Part shown: positions 23,372 through 34,828 of the stretch, piece after piece | How the letters are laid out: each line of letters begins with the position of its first letter | How positions within the stretch are numbered: position 1 is the stretch's first letter | Assembly: GCF_027244095.1 (NCBI RefSeq) | Contig: NC_069657.1 | Location: forward strand, 143,402,857 to 143,466,856 | From: Hemicordylus capensis | Taxonomy: Eukaryota; Chordata; Lepidosauria; Squamata; Cordylidae | Length of the DNA: 64,000 nucleotides | Direction: 5' to 3' | Program-made: the position numbers and the translations under genes | The notes under the pieces: generated by a model | What the model was told of the DNA's origin: nothing | Seen by the model: only the letters and a program-made list of their open reading frames with translations | Database searches by the model: none

Positions 23372-24934
23372 CTTGTTTCCCCTCTCTCTAAAAGTGCAAA
23401 GACAAAGAAGATCAATGAATTATCTGAGCGAGAAGAATATAGATGCAAGGAATAGGGGAGGGGAATAGAAAGTGAAACCAAAAGCTAAAATAATATATTA
23501 ATGCAGACCTGAGGAAACTTTTTCTGAGTGTATCCTCCAGTGTAGAAGGGAAATACCTATCATGGAAGCAAGCTGTAAAAGAGACCCAATTTGGGACTAT
23601 TTTAATGAAGTTCCTGTACCTGTGGGTAAGGCAGAAATGCAAACAGCGCAACAAAGAAATGCAAGGCCTGGTTACCCAAATAAAACAGCATTATGAGAAA
23701 TGTGCACCTATTATAGCATGTACCTACCTTCTAAAAATGAAACCAACACCTCTGAATATGTATTAAGGTTATTAGACAAGAATGTACTTTTACTAGAAAA
23801 TGATGATTAAGTAGAATCTTCCTAAGTAGTTATTTAAATGGTGATTTAAGTAATTAAAATCAAATCAACCCTGCCCCCTTCTGACACTACAAGTTTCAGT
23901 GGTCAGAGTCCTTAACATATTTTGGTACACCGGACCAGGGAAGAGAGGAGAAAGAGAGTCAGGTGATATATGCCCTGAGGCACACAACCCCTGATCCCCG
24001 TTTCCTTCCCAAATTCTCCCCTAACCATGGTGCGGAAGAGATAAATATACTCTCCTATTCCCTACTATATCAGAGGGGAGGGCCTTAGACCTCAGTCAAC
24101 TTGCTACTGTCCGATTAGGAAGGGAGAGGAAAGTATCTTAATGAGTCCTCGGAAGTCCCACGACTTGTACTTCATTCTAAAGTGACTGACAATTGTGTAC
24201 ATGTACAGCCTACATGATGACTGGATAGTCTGAAGAGAAGTTGTAAGGAAACCTAAAGTGATTATTTTGGCATCACTCTGAACATGAGGTAGACAGAAGA
24301 CACCTGCAAGCCCACTCATACAAGCCACAGTACAAGTGGGCCTGCAAAGAAAACATTAACGGAGTTCTTGCAAAGCCCATGTAATGGTGATGTCCCTGCA
24401 GTGACAGACTTTGAGTGTCTTGCCCAAGAAGCTTAGGAAATCCTATCAACAGAAGAATCAGTTTCGTCAGGACCTCTACCCAACATCCACTCAGTTACAA
24501 GTCACCAAGCCACTATCTCACAGGAAGAGCTTTATAAACCTGAACAGCTTGAATATTACAAAAAACTGAAAATCTCATCAACATTTGGAAACCTAAGCAT
24601 GGTATTTCATTTGCCCTTGGCAACCTACAGAGACAAATTTAGATTTTCTTTAGAACACTTTGCAGGTAATTTAACATATTTGTCCAGAAACTGACAATGT
24701 CACAGAGCTGAACCCTTTTTTTTTGTATTTAAGGCCTTCTGGGAAAAGAACATTAAATAATGTACTGGAGGGCTAGTTCACTAGTAATTGACAAAAACAT
24801 GCTTCCTTAGTTCCATCAGTGAGACCCTAAAGTTCTAAATAAGATAATACTTCCTTCACAGGAAGGTGATATAAAGGATATTAACAATGAATCAAATTAG
24901 AATTATCTGGTATCTAGGAAGCATTAGCATTCTT

Positions 24935-25019
24935 AAAGCTAAAAAAGCATAATAATTTGTATAGTGCTTTTGATTGTTCAAAGCATCCCACGTGTATTTG
25001 TTTGTTGTAATCCTTACAA
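24935..25019 (-). repeat. Old MIR-like repeat, part split off by the BovB insertion
   Basis: ATAATAATTTGTATAGTGCT and GTTCAAAGCATCCCACG run up to TTGTAATCCTTACAA. The same old repeat resumes at 27181 with AATCCTTACAATAACCCTAA, so the two pieces were contiguous before the BovB copy landed. Confidence 0.6.
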
Positions 25020-25201
25020 GGATTACAGAAGCCCAAGTCAAGAAAGATAAATACCTCAGGAAGGAACTTAATAAGGACTTTCAGAAAGCTGTTAGAAGAT
25101 ACAAGGAGCAGTACTACAGTGACATCTGTAAAGACCCTGACCATGGAAATAGACAGAAAAACAAGGAAAGTTTTCCAAAAGATCTCTGAACTCAGGAGGT
25201 T

Positions 25202-25525
25202 CCAACCTTTATTTTATTTTCTTTATTGTTAAACAGGGTGGATTTGATTTAAATCAAACTGATTTAAATCACGATTTAAATCATGATTTAAATCACTAGT
25301 AGGGTGGATAAAAATCAAAAAAATCCGATTTAAATCAAAAAAATCCAATTTTTTTATTTAAATCGGTTTTTTGATTTAAATCGGATTTTTTTTATTTTTA
25401 GCCACCCTGCTAGTGATTTAAATCGTGATTTAAATCGTGATTTAAATCAGTTTGATTTAAATCAAATCCACCGTTGTTAAATTTATATACCGCCTTTCAT
25501 TAAAAACAATCCCATGGGTATGAAT
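25202..25525 (-). mobile_element. L2-type 3' tail inserted in the BovB copy (split by a MITE)
   Basis: If the MITE at 25234-25473 and one target copy are set aside, the flanks read as the reverse of an L2-like end: GGGATTGTTTTTAATGAAAG, GCGGTATATAAATTTAACAA, then an A/T-rich tail. The same end occurs at 61.19-61.26 kb (GGGATTGTTTTTAATGAAAG with GGCGGTATATAAAC). Confidence 0.65.
25234..25473. mobile_element. Palindromic hAT-type MITE made of GATTTAAATC units, copy 2
   Basis: Same family as 12093-12322. Left end CAGGGTGGATTTGATTTAAA; right end ...CAAATCCACCG, slightly shortened. About ten GATTTAAATC units are present. The flanks TTGTTAAA at 25226-25233 and 25474-25481 are a perfect 8-bp duplication. 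This is the innermost layer of the nested block. Confidence 0.88.
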
Positions 25526-27180
25526 TGGTATGTTAAGGGACACCAAAGGACAAATAGTAACTGAGTCAGAGAAGATCAAACAGAGATGGAAGGAGTATAC
25601 TGAAAATCTGTACAGCAGGGACGTCAACATCCAAGATACTCTAGAAGATATTCCCTAATTGCAAGAACCTCTAGTACAGGAAGATGAAATCCACAATTAG
25701 ATCATCACTCTGGTAATTACCAAGTTGGAAGACTACAGGATTTGATGGAATAGCTACAGAAATATGGCAGGCAACAGAAGAACCACCAGTCAAGGCTCTA
25801 ACCTAACTATACCAACAAATTTGAAGAATGACACAGTGGCCAACAGACTAGAAGAGGTCAAAAAAGGAGACTTAACAGATTGCACAAACCATCGCACAAT
25901 AACCTTAATTTCACATGTTAGGAAAATAATGCTCAGGATCATCTAATGCAGATTAGAGCCCTATGTGGAAAGGGAAATGCCGGATGTTCAAGCTGGTTTC
26001 AGAAAAGGCCAGGGAACAAGAGACATCATTGCCAGTGCACACTGGATAATTGAAAAAGCCAAAGAATACCAGAAGGAAGTCAATATGTGCTGTATTGACT
26101 ACAGAAAAGCCTTCGATTGGGTCGACCATGTCAAGTTGTGGAATATCCTTAGGAAAATAGGTGTCCCAAGAACATCTCATTGTTCTGATGAGAAACATAT
26201 ACACAGGACAGGAAGCCACAGTCCAGACAGAAAATGATGAAACAGACTGGTTCTAGATCAGCAAAGGAGTAAGACAAGGCTGTCTACTTTCTCCTTATTT
26301 GTTCAACTTATATGCTGAACATATACTGAGAGAAACTGGATTGGAAGAAGATGAGCATGGTTTTAAAGTTAGAGGAAGAAACATCAGTAACCTGCGCTAC
26401 GCTGATTACACCACTCTGAAAGCTGAGAATGCGGATGATCTGCAGGCTGTAGTTGTAAAAGTCAAGGAGCACAGTGAAAAAATGGGACTATGACTAAATG
26501 AAAAGAAGACTAAACTAATAGCAACAGGTACAGCAATCAGCCTCAGAACTGATAATGAAGACACTTAAGTGGTAGATAGCTTCTGCCTTTAGGATCAACC
26601 ATCAACAGTCAAGGATCCAGCAGTCAAGAAATATGCCACAGACTAGCGCTTGGTAGGGTTGCAATGAAGGCCTTGCAAAGGATATTTAGATGCCGTGATG
26701 TGTCTATACCTACAAAGATTAGAATTGTTCAGACAATGGTTTGCCCCGTGACACTCTATGGATGCGAAAGGTGGACTTTGAAGAAGCAAAATAGAAAAAG
26801 TATTGACACTTTTGAACTTTGGTGTTGGAGAAGGCTTTTGAGGATACCATGGACAGCCAGAAAAACAAAGAAATGGATCACAGAACAAATCAATCCAGAA
26901 TTTTCACTCAAGGCACAAATGACCAGGCTCAAATATCCTACTTCGGGCACATTATGCAAAAACCCAGCTCCCTTGAGAAGTCCATAATGCTGGGTAAAGT
27001 TGAAGGAAAGAGGAGAAGATGATGACCAGCAACAGGGTGGATGAACTCGATTATGACAGCAATGGATGCACCACTGAGAGACCTTAAAGGCCAAGTGGAA
27101 GACAGATCATCCTGGAGAGAATCTATCTATGTGGTCACTAAGAGTCAACACCGACTTGACGGCACTTAAATCAATCAATC

Positions 27181-27350
27181 AATCCTTACAATAACCCTAA
27201 AAGGTATCTCCCATATATTGTAGTTGGAGAACAGAATGAAAAGGATTGGCTTGCCTAAGGCCACCTAGGGAGCTAATAGGAAGGGTAAAATTTTAAGCAG
27301 GGACTTCCCAGTTCATAGCAGGGCCTCTTAGCCACTGTCCTACACCAATG
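27181..27350 (-). repeat. Old CORE-SINE/MIR-like repeat, second part
   Basis: AATCCTTACAATAACCCTAA, then GGCTTGCCTAAGGCCACCTA and the reverse of a tRNA-like head near GCCACTGTCCTACACCAATG. It is the continuation of 24935-25019 beyond the BovB insertion. Confidence 0.55.
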
Positions 27351-27484
27351 CTCAAGCCTGTGGCAATGAGGCCATTAAAATAGACCTTGCCGTACTACAA
27401 AGCAACAGCAGAAAAATGAGGTTCAGGTAGTCTGAAACAAAGTCATAAAAATACGTGTAGGGTTGTTAATGTGTTTATTTTGGT

Positions 27485-28047
27485 ATGTTTTAAGGCTTAG
27501 CTGACTTGGATATTTCCTGACCCCAGCAGTGTTCTCCATCATGTTTCTTTCTTTTAAGCAACTTTGTGGTAGATGAAACAAAGCCTCATTGTTCTACATC
27601 ACTACTACTTTTATGCTATCAAGTTCAGTTCTAGCCATACATACAATGCAACACCAAACCAATCAGCTGGAAGAGGGTGTGTGTGTGTGTGTGTGTGAGA
27701 ACTTAATTCCTTTTAAGTAGCAGATTTGATCAGACATCTACAAATCCACTTGCCAGCGGTATAATACTGTGTATTATTTATTTTTGTATAATGTTTTAAG
27801 GCCTAGCTGACTTGGATATTTCCTGAACCCAGCAGTGTTTTCCATCATGTTTCTTCCTTTCAAGCAACGAAACAAAGCCTCAGGTTTCTACATCACTACT
27901 ACTTTTATGCTATCAAGTTCAGTTCTAGCCATACATACAACTCAACACCAAACCAATCAGCTGGAAGAGGGTGTGTGTGTGGGGAAGAACTTAATTCCTT
28001 CTAAGTAGAAGATTTGATCAGACATCTACAAATCCACATGCCAGCAG
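27485..28047. repeat. Local tandem duplication of a ~270-bp unit
   Basis: Unit 1 (27485-27759) and unit 2 (27791-28047) share long stretches such as AGCTGACTTGGATATTTCCT, ATCACTACTACTTTTATGCT, ACCAAACCAATCAGCTGGAA and TTTGATCAGACATCTACAAA, in the same order 306 bp apart. Each has a GT-rich run of different length (about 22 bases and about 12 bases). Divergence is a few percent plus small deletions. The unit is not a repeat family I recognise. Confidence 0.9.
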
Positions 28048-28372
28048 CAAGTGCCCCAACCCTCTGGTGAATAGGACACCCAGCACCACACAGGTTTCCT
28101 CTCTAGAGGTCTCCTTTCCACTGCCATTTTTTAGAAGATAAAAAACAGCAGGATTTGCTTTTGAGCAGGAGAGTGCTCCCACTGTTCCTTATCTTCTTCA
28201 CATCCCAGTGCAAATGAGAAAAGATCCACTTCTCTCCCAAGTCCTCTGCCTGTGTGCCAGAAAGGGATCTGAGGAAAGAGAAAGAATTACAAGAGAATTA
28301 CAAGGGATCTGAGGAAAGGATTTGGTTACGGTAAACATCACCTTAAATCATCTCAGGAAGCATTCTCTAGTA

Positions 28373-29039
28373 CAGTGATTACCAACCAGTGTGCCATAGG
28401 ACACTGGCTAGTGTAGCATGCAACTCGCTCCAAGTCAGCAAAAGTTAGGAGTCCCCTGTTTTTGCAGCCAACCTGCCCTATAACGCACTGAGAAGGAGAC
28501 ACCTCCTTCCTGATTCATAAAGAGTCAACTGCAAAAGCAAAGTGTTTTTTTCAGCTTTTGCAGCTGACTTGCTCCTTTATGCACCAGGAACAGGTTGCTC
28601 CCTTCCCAGTGCATTATGGGGTGAGTCAGCTGCAAAAGCTGAGAGTCTAAACCCTCAGCTTTGCAGTTAACTTGCTCTTTTGTGCATCTAGAAGGGGATG
28701 CCTCCTTCCCTGTGCATTATAGGACATCAGCTCCAACAAGGGGAGTTTAAACTCCCAGCTTTGCAGCTGGCATTCTCTGTGACACCCTGGACAACAGGCA
28801 CCTCCTTCTCAATGGATAAGAAGTGAGTCAGTTGCAAAGCTAGGAGTTTAGATTCACAGATTTTGCAGATGACTTGCCCCATAATGCACCAGGAGATGAG
28901 AGTGTAAAAAATTAGAAATTGTGCAGCAGCAAAGCCACTGTCAAAAAAAAAGGGTGAGTGGGTGGGAAAACAGTGTGCCCATCCCCTCCACCCTTAATCC
29001 AAGTATGCCACAGGAAGAACAACAGATTTGGAAACACTG
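28373..29039. mobile_element. hAT-type non-autonomous element with internal ~120-bp repeats
   Basis: The left end CAGTGATTACCAACCAGTGT pairs with a right end that is the inverse of CAGTGTTTCCAAATCTGTTG. Both arms carry GTGCCATAGG/TATGCCACAGG. The flanks CTCTAGTA (28365-28372) and CTTTAGTA (29040-29047) form an 8-bp target duplication with one mismatch. Inside are four to five imperfect repeats built on TTTGCAGCTGACTTGCTCC, ATGCACCAGGA, GCCTCCTTCCC and TGCATTATAGG, some of them mirrored. Confidence 0.75.
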
Positions 29040-29099
29040 CTTTAGTATTTGAAAAGTTGCTTCTGGTACTTTTCTTTTTTTAAAAATATCACTCCTAAA

Positions 29100-29325
29100 G
29101 TCTCCCCTTCTCTGAATATTTTTAAGAAGGACCCAAAAACATACCTGTTTAGCTAGGTTTTTAGTTTATCATTATCATTTATCAAGCTTCATATCATTTA
29201 TCAAGCTTCAGGTTAGAGAGTTTTTATTTGTATGTTAAATTGTTTAAATTGTGTTAATGTTTTAATGGTTGTTTTTAGATTGTGAACCGCCCAGGGAGGC
29301 CCAGTAATACAATCTATTTGTAATA
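29100..29325 (+). mobile_element. L2 LINE 3' fragment
   Basis: Weak L2 C-terminal remnant (AAAAACATACCTGTTTAGCTAG) and 3' UTR, with TAGATTGTGAACCGCCCAGG near the end. Boundaries are approximate. Confidence 0.55.
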
Positions 29326-29718
29326 GGCCACCTGTTTTCTGGTATCCATATGGGTTCCACAGCTAATTTTATTAATTAATAGAATTTTATCCCCATCATT
29401 GACAAAGGTAGTCTTCATACAAATACTTCAGTTTAACATGTGCCTTTATGCAACCTAAACATAACACCTACATAAGCAATTGTGGATTTCTGGGGGAAAT
29501 GCAATTCTTAACCATGTTAGCATTGCTCCAGCATCCAGGAACAGCAATGCTGGTGTGGTTAGGAGGTACAGCATGGGCTCCTCACATTACCCTGGCTGCA
29601 TGGGAAGGTACCATATTGCAGCAATTCCCTTGCCACCAACATAACATGAGAAAGGGGCTCAAGTTGTACTCCAAATCCATCAAGAATGGGAATGGGAGGA
29701 TGTCTGCATCACTATGGC

Positions 29719-30504
29719 CAGATTCAGGCATCATACTAAAACATGTTTTAGTATTATGATCATGAACCTTAAGATCACACAAACACATGAGAGACAATTT
29801 GCAACTTTCATTCCTAGTTTAATAACAAGGGATTTGTCACTGCATCTGAACCTGGCAAATTCCAGGTTGTTCTAAATGCAGTTTGTGAACAAGCCAGGAT
29901 ATCAAACTAGTATTCAAACCAGTTTGATATCTAGGTTTGTTCATAAACTGTAGTTGGAACAAAATGGGATTTTCCAAGTTCAGAAAATGGCTATACCTAG
30001 AAGCTATTCACATGTACAGGCAAAACCAGTCTAAGGAAGCCCAGCCCAGTTTTGCGTGCACATGTGCACCACTCGAATTGGGCTTGATCCCGGCAATGCC
30101 TCAGTAGCAAACCTGCCTAGGCAGCGACCCTCTAAAACAAGGTTAGGAGAGTGAGCGGTCTCCTAACCCATTTCTGCTTGCATCCCGGCCAGCTCTGGGG
30201 AAGGAAGGGGAGATCCTCATTACGGGCAATCTGGGGATGGGGATGCATCCCGGCACTGACCTCCCCCTCAAGCTACCGGCAGCAGCCAGTAATCGGTAGG
30301 TGCTCCACCCATTGAAGAGGGAGCCCTGGATCATATGCAGGGAGGTAAGCTTTTTAAGGTTTCCTCCCTGCTAACCCTCTCACCCTTTCTCACTGCTCGT
30401 AAGAAAGGGCTCCTAGTTTGTTTTAAACCAGGAATGCAAACTACACATGTTGGGTCTGAGGTTCATGATAGCTTCCCTAATTTAGTGTGACATCTGAATC
30501 CAGC
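29719..30504. mobile_element. Foldback DNA element with ~100-bp diverged inverted ends
   Basis: The left end (GGCCAGATTCAGGCATCATACTAAA at its core) pairs with the inverse of the right end, GGCTGGATTCAGATGTCACACTAAA-like. The pairing goes on inward for roughly 100 bp (shared TTCATGAT and CCAGGAATGCAAA-type words). A second internal hairpin lies at 29870-29965, with arms around AGGATATCAAACTAG and CCAGTTTGATATCTAGG. No transposase is visible and no clear target duplication was found. Confidence 0.5.
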
Positions 30505-31009
30505 CTGTCTGCACTGCTCTACTTTTTCCTTGATTCAGAGTATCATGACAGAATTGGCACCAGTTCTTCCAGTCTATTGCAACCAGACAGCCACACTATA
30601 TCATCCACCTGCATCGGAGATTACCTCAATGTGTTAATCGTTAATGTGTTAATAGCTGAGAAAGTAAAATTGTTGTTTGCTGTTACCACAGAGCTGAAGA
30701 AGAATAGAGATAAGGTGGCCAAGGGGAGCGATGATAAAAAAAGTGAGACAGAGAAGGAAGGGGGTAAGAAATTAGAGATAAATTGAGGCTTGTGGGGTAA
30801 GTAAAGAACAAAAATGAAGGAATGACAGAAAGAAGAACAGGTAAAGGACAGGATATCACAGGTACAAGAGAAAGCGTGAGTAATGGATGGAGCTACAGAG
30901 ACTGTGGTTTTGGAAACAGGAGGAGGGAAAACTGATGATGCAGCTCAGAAAGTGCAAATGTACACACGCTAAGAGGCATAGAAAAGAGAGAGCATGGAAT
31001 GGAAGAAGA

Positions 31010-31205
31010 AATACACAGAGCATATGAAACTGCCATATACAGAGACAGATAACTGCTCAGTCAGTAATGTTTACACGGGCCAGCACAGGCTCTCCAGGGT
31101 TTTAGACAGGGGGTCTTCCTCAGGCTACCTGGAGATGTCAGGGATCAAACCCAATTCCTTATGCACGCAAAGCATGTGTTCCACCAAGCCACAGTCCCTT
31201 GCCTA
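31010..31205 (-). repeat. tRNA-Ala-like SINE with CR1-like tail
   Basis: The minus strand shows a box A/anticodon side GGTGGAACACATGCTTTGCG and a box B side GGGTTTGATCCCTGACATCT, resembling tRNA-Ala(UGC). The body has GGGTTTTAGACAGGG-type sequence, and the tail is CTGTATATGGCAGTTTCATA. Same family as the copies near 3.0 and 53.9 kb. Confidence 0.65.
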
Positions 31206-32239
31206 CAAGGGAGCACTTACTACTTGGGTGCAAAGAGAAACTGAATTAACAAAAGAACACACTGACTTAGAATTGTATGGGAAATGCATTTATATAATTA
31301 GTGTAGCAATGTGGAAAAGTTAAAAGTAGCCCTTGTAATTCGAGTACAACCTTGCTCTGTTCTTGTTGAAGAGTTAGGGCAACGTACATGTACTTCTACT
31401 CCTAAAGTGCTTGTTCATGTAAACACTACAAGAGGACTGCACCATCCATTACAAGATGACTCTGAGCACCAGAGAGAGAGAAGAATTATTTGATTTCTGA
31501 AAAGCAAAATAGAGGAGTACTATGGAAAATCCTCACATACTGTCACCGGAAATAGACTTGTACTGCTGTGCACAAAGCATATATGAGAAGTACAGATAAT
31601 ACAGTGTGCCCTCCCCAAATCCCTAGGGCAGCAGCTAATGCTCTTCATTTTTTCCTTCATATGCAGCCAAACAGAGAACTTGGGGGCTTGGCAGCACTCA
31701 GGTGTGAATCTGGGTACAAGATGCAATGCTAGCCAATTAATGCATGTGTACTGCCCTACTAGTAGTTAGTATATTTGCTTTTCAAGCACACATTTCAATG
31801 TATTTTGGAAAGCATTATCCTCCTGATGATATTAATGAAGGTTGGCTATCTGTTTCAGAGACTAGGGCTGTGGTCACATAGCCAAAGTGAGCATAGATTC
31901 AGAAGCAGAAACAACTCCCCTTGCTTTCAACCAAGTTCCTTCACTCTACCGATCCTCACAACAAACTTCAAGTTCTGGCCTAGAACGACAACCTCAGACC
32001 TAGAAGAAGGCGCAAGCTGAACAATTCCCCTAAGTAGGCTGTCACCTTATCAAGTGACCAGGGTTTTATGAAACGGGAAGCGAATTAGGTTCGAAGAAAG
32101 TAATTTATCCACTCCAAGTATTTTAGGTATTGCTGGTAAGACGGGATGTTACCGGCACTGGGGCCAAAGAAAAGATTTTGTAACTTTTTTAAAGAAGGGG
32201 GAAATAGAATTAACCGGCGCTGGAACCCATACGAGTTGT

Positions 32240-33050
32240 CATAAAGAGAAAGCTAAGCGGGGGGGGGGGTGCCACATACATGCGAAGGGCCCCGAGTGGT
32301 GGGTGGGGTGGAAGTTACACTCGCGGCCCGACCACGACAGGAAAGGCGGAAGGGGGGGGGAGATAAGAGGAGCGCGCGCGCACAACGCAGCCAGCCACCT
32401 TCCTTCCTTCCTTCCTCCCCCTCTCTCCATATTACCCCAGAGAAGGGCAGGGAGCCGTTAGGCCCAGGGCGCCTCCACCCCCGTTGCCGGGAAGCCCCGT
32501 CTCCATGCCCGCCTCGTCTTTAGGTGGAGATGAGCCTCTTCCTTTTCCCCCTTCCTTCCTCAAGTCGCCACGGCCACCTCTACCCCCTGACCCACCACCT
32601 CGACTGGCACTCACCCGCCAACGCCGTTCCCCTCTGCTACCGTGCCTGGCGCCTGGCTCCCGCCCCGTGCGGCAAAGAGCTCGTTCCCTCGCACGGCCCA
32701 AGCGCTAAAAGGAAGCACCACCAGCAAGCGGAACAGGACGCGCACGCGCGCTCTCAAAGCCGCTTCGAGCTCGTGCCGGAGTTCGCCGGTTGGCTGGAGC
32801 GCCTACCCCCACCCGCCCCGCCCGCGCGTGCGCGCGCCCTCTACCCCCCACGCACCCTCCTTTCCTCTCGTGCGGTCACGCGCAGGAACTGATAGGCTCA
32901 ATGGGAGAAGCGATTCGTTTGCGTAAAGAGGGAGGAGTCGCTCGTCTACAAATCAGTGACTTGAGGAAAGAGAAGCGCAGAAGCAACAGACCTTCCTCAG
33001 TATGCGCATTTGTGTCCTCGTGGTTCGGAGAGGTTTAGACATAGACTTAA
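32240..33050. promoter_or_regulatory. CpG island, probable ZDHHC5 promoter
   Basis: About 800 bp rich in C, G and CpG, contrasting with the AT-rich flanks. A perfect NRF1-type site (CGCGCACGCGCG, 32739-32750) lies inside, as well as GC boxes. On the minus strand a strong donor (GGCGG|GTGAGT, exon end 32615) could close a non-coding first exon that splices to the acceptor at 7781. The assignment to ZDHHC5 follows from gene order and strand, not from a transcript. A divergent plus-strand transcript is possible. Confidence 0.65.
32615..32800 (-). other. ZDHHC5: Candidate non-coding first exon of ZDHHC5
   Basis: The minus-strand donor GTGAGT at 32614-32609 follows AACGGCGTTGGCGG in the CpG island. 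The exon start is not defined; about 32.75-32.8 kb, around the NRF1-like site, is a guess. Offered only because a 5' non-coding exon is usual for this gene and a minus-strand donor is where one would expect it. Confidence 0.3.
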
Positions 33051-33599
33051 GAAGTGAAAAGGAGAGAGGAGAGAATAATGAGCATGCACGAATCGTCCTT
33101 AGGTTCCTTTTTTAAAAATTTTCCCGTTTCCAGAGGCTTTATTGGTACTCGAAGGTTATGACTGACAAATATGTCATCGTTAGCCTTCAGTTTTCGTGAT
33201 AAACCTGCGGTGCAGGTTATTCAACAGGGAACTTCTTGTTTTCTATCTAGTACATAAATCTTTTGCGTTGTGTTCTGAAAAGTTTGTCTCAGTGGGGATC
33301 CTGTAGTAGAGCGTGTGGGGGATGGAGTCAGTAAAGAAAAGGGAGGGAAAGGAGAAGGAGAAAAAAGGTAATTTCTTACCCTGAATTCCTGGAGAACACT
33401 AGAGACGGTTAGCCTCTCCACCTGGAGCGATAGGCATGGTGGTCCAGAAAGTTAGGTTCCTCCAGTGGGAGGGCCAGGCAGCCCCACCTTCTATTTTCCT
33501 TCTTGCCTAGCTCCTTTAATTTTTAAGGATGGATATCCTTCCGATTGGATATATCTTCTAATCACCGAAAAGTTAAAATTTGGGTTATCACTGGAATAT

Positions 33600-34255
33600 C
33601 TGCTCCCTCTTGGTTATAACACCTGTGCCAAGGTATCATATTGAGATAACACTCAAGCAATGTATCATTGATATGGAACATCAAGTTGATCTAAGCCGGG
33701 CATCCAGATACACAAGGCTTGGAGCTGTTAAATATTTACAAAAAACAGCCAATATTTGTATAACCTGACATACCCAATACATAGAAGAGCCCTCTATGGT
33801 AATGGACGGTAAGTTCAGGAGAGTCCCTTTTCTGGACTCTTGTGCCCCTGTGGGAATGGAGATGTTGAGACAGTTGGCCATGTGCTCCCCTGCTGCTCTT
33901 TTTATTGTGATCTACATTTTAGATATATTACTCGTTTTATTTTAAGATATCCAAATATTCTGATGAGTTTTATATAAATTTACTTCTTTCTGTCATTCAC
34001 ACTGATGTTTTGCAGCAGGTAGCCAGGTTTTGTACGGCCGGCAATTAAGATCTGCACATGGTGTATTAGAAATGGTTAATTTAGGTTTTTTAGATTCTCA
34101 TCTTATTTTATTTTCATCTAATGTAATAGCTTCCATATATGCATTCTTATATATATGTATTAATATTTACTCTTAAGGTTCTTTTAATCTGGGTCTGAGT
34201 TGTAATCTGTTTATCTGATCAAAGATTATAATAAACTGAACTGAACTACCAAAAA
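33600..34255 (+). mobile_element. Unclassified LINE 3' end
   Basis: Remnants of a LINE C-terminus with a cysteine/histidine cluster (CAPVG, ETVGHVL and CCSF-like pieces around 33840-33905) are followed by an AT-rich 3' UTR ending in ATTATAATAAACTGAACTGA. The zinc-ribbon-like pattern suggests an R4/Dong- or I-like clade rather than CR1, L2 or RTE, but I cannot decide. Confidence 0.4.
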
Positions 34256-34828
34256 TATTAAACCATTAACACATCCCAGATCTGACCAACAAAAAAAGAC
34301 AAAGAGTAAGATGACAGAAAAGCGGGAACATAAGAACAGCCCTGCTGGATAAGGCCCATCTAGTCCAGCATCCTGTTTCACACAGTGGCCCACCAGATGC
34401 CGCTGGAAGCCTACAGGCAGGAGTTGAGGGCATGTCCTCTCTTCTGCTGTTACTCCCCTGCAACTGGTACTCAGAGGCATCCTGCCTTTGAGGCTGGAGG
34501 TGGCCTATAGCCCTCCGACTAGTAACCGATGATAGACCTCTCCTCCATGAAGTTAACCAAGCCCCTTCTTAAAGCCATCCAGGTTGTTGGCTGTCACTAC
34601 ATCTTGTGGTAGAGAGAATTCCACAAGTTGATTATGCGTTGTGTGGAAAGGTACCTCTGTTGGCTGGTCAAAAATTTCAAGGCAATCAATGTCATGGGAT
34701 GACCCCTGGTTCTAGTGTTGTGTGAGAGGGAGAAGAATTTCTCTCTATCTACTTTCTCTACACCATGCATGATTTTATAGACCTCTATCATGTCTCCTCG
34801 CAGTCGTCTTTTTTCAAAACTAAATGTC

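Larger units (their letters stand above)
25020..27180 (+). mobile_element. RTE/BovB LINE, 5'-truncated, with 11-bp target duplication
   Basis: Separate frames show an RTE-clade reverse transcriptase: VQAGFRKGQGTRD, CCIDYRKAFDWVDH, then LRYADYTTLKAEN (RT palm, with the usual FADD altered to YADY), then CERWTLKKQNRKSID, LWCWRRLLRIPW and MLGKVEGKRRR. The 3' end reads ACTTGACGGCACTTAAATCA with an (AATC)n tail. AATCCTTACAA is duplicated exactly on both sides (25009-25019 and 27181-27191). The copy lacks the endonuclease, has several frame breaks and contains a later insertion at about 25202-25525. Confidence 0.9.
7782..32614 (-). other. Presumed 5'-UTR intron of ZDHHC5
   Basis: Between the acceptor before the first coding exon and the CpG-rich block near 32.6 kb I find no host coding sequence. 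The space is filled by repeats listed individually. Long stretches such as 7.9-9.0, 17.0-18.9, 22.0-24.9 and 30.5-32.2 kb show nothing I recognise beyond AT-rich intronic sequence and short simple repeats. Calling it one intron is inference from gene structure and synteny. Confidence 0.5.
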
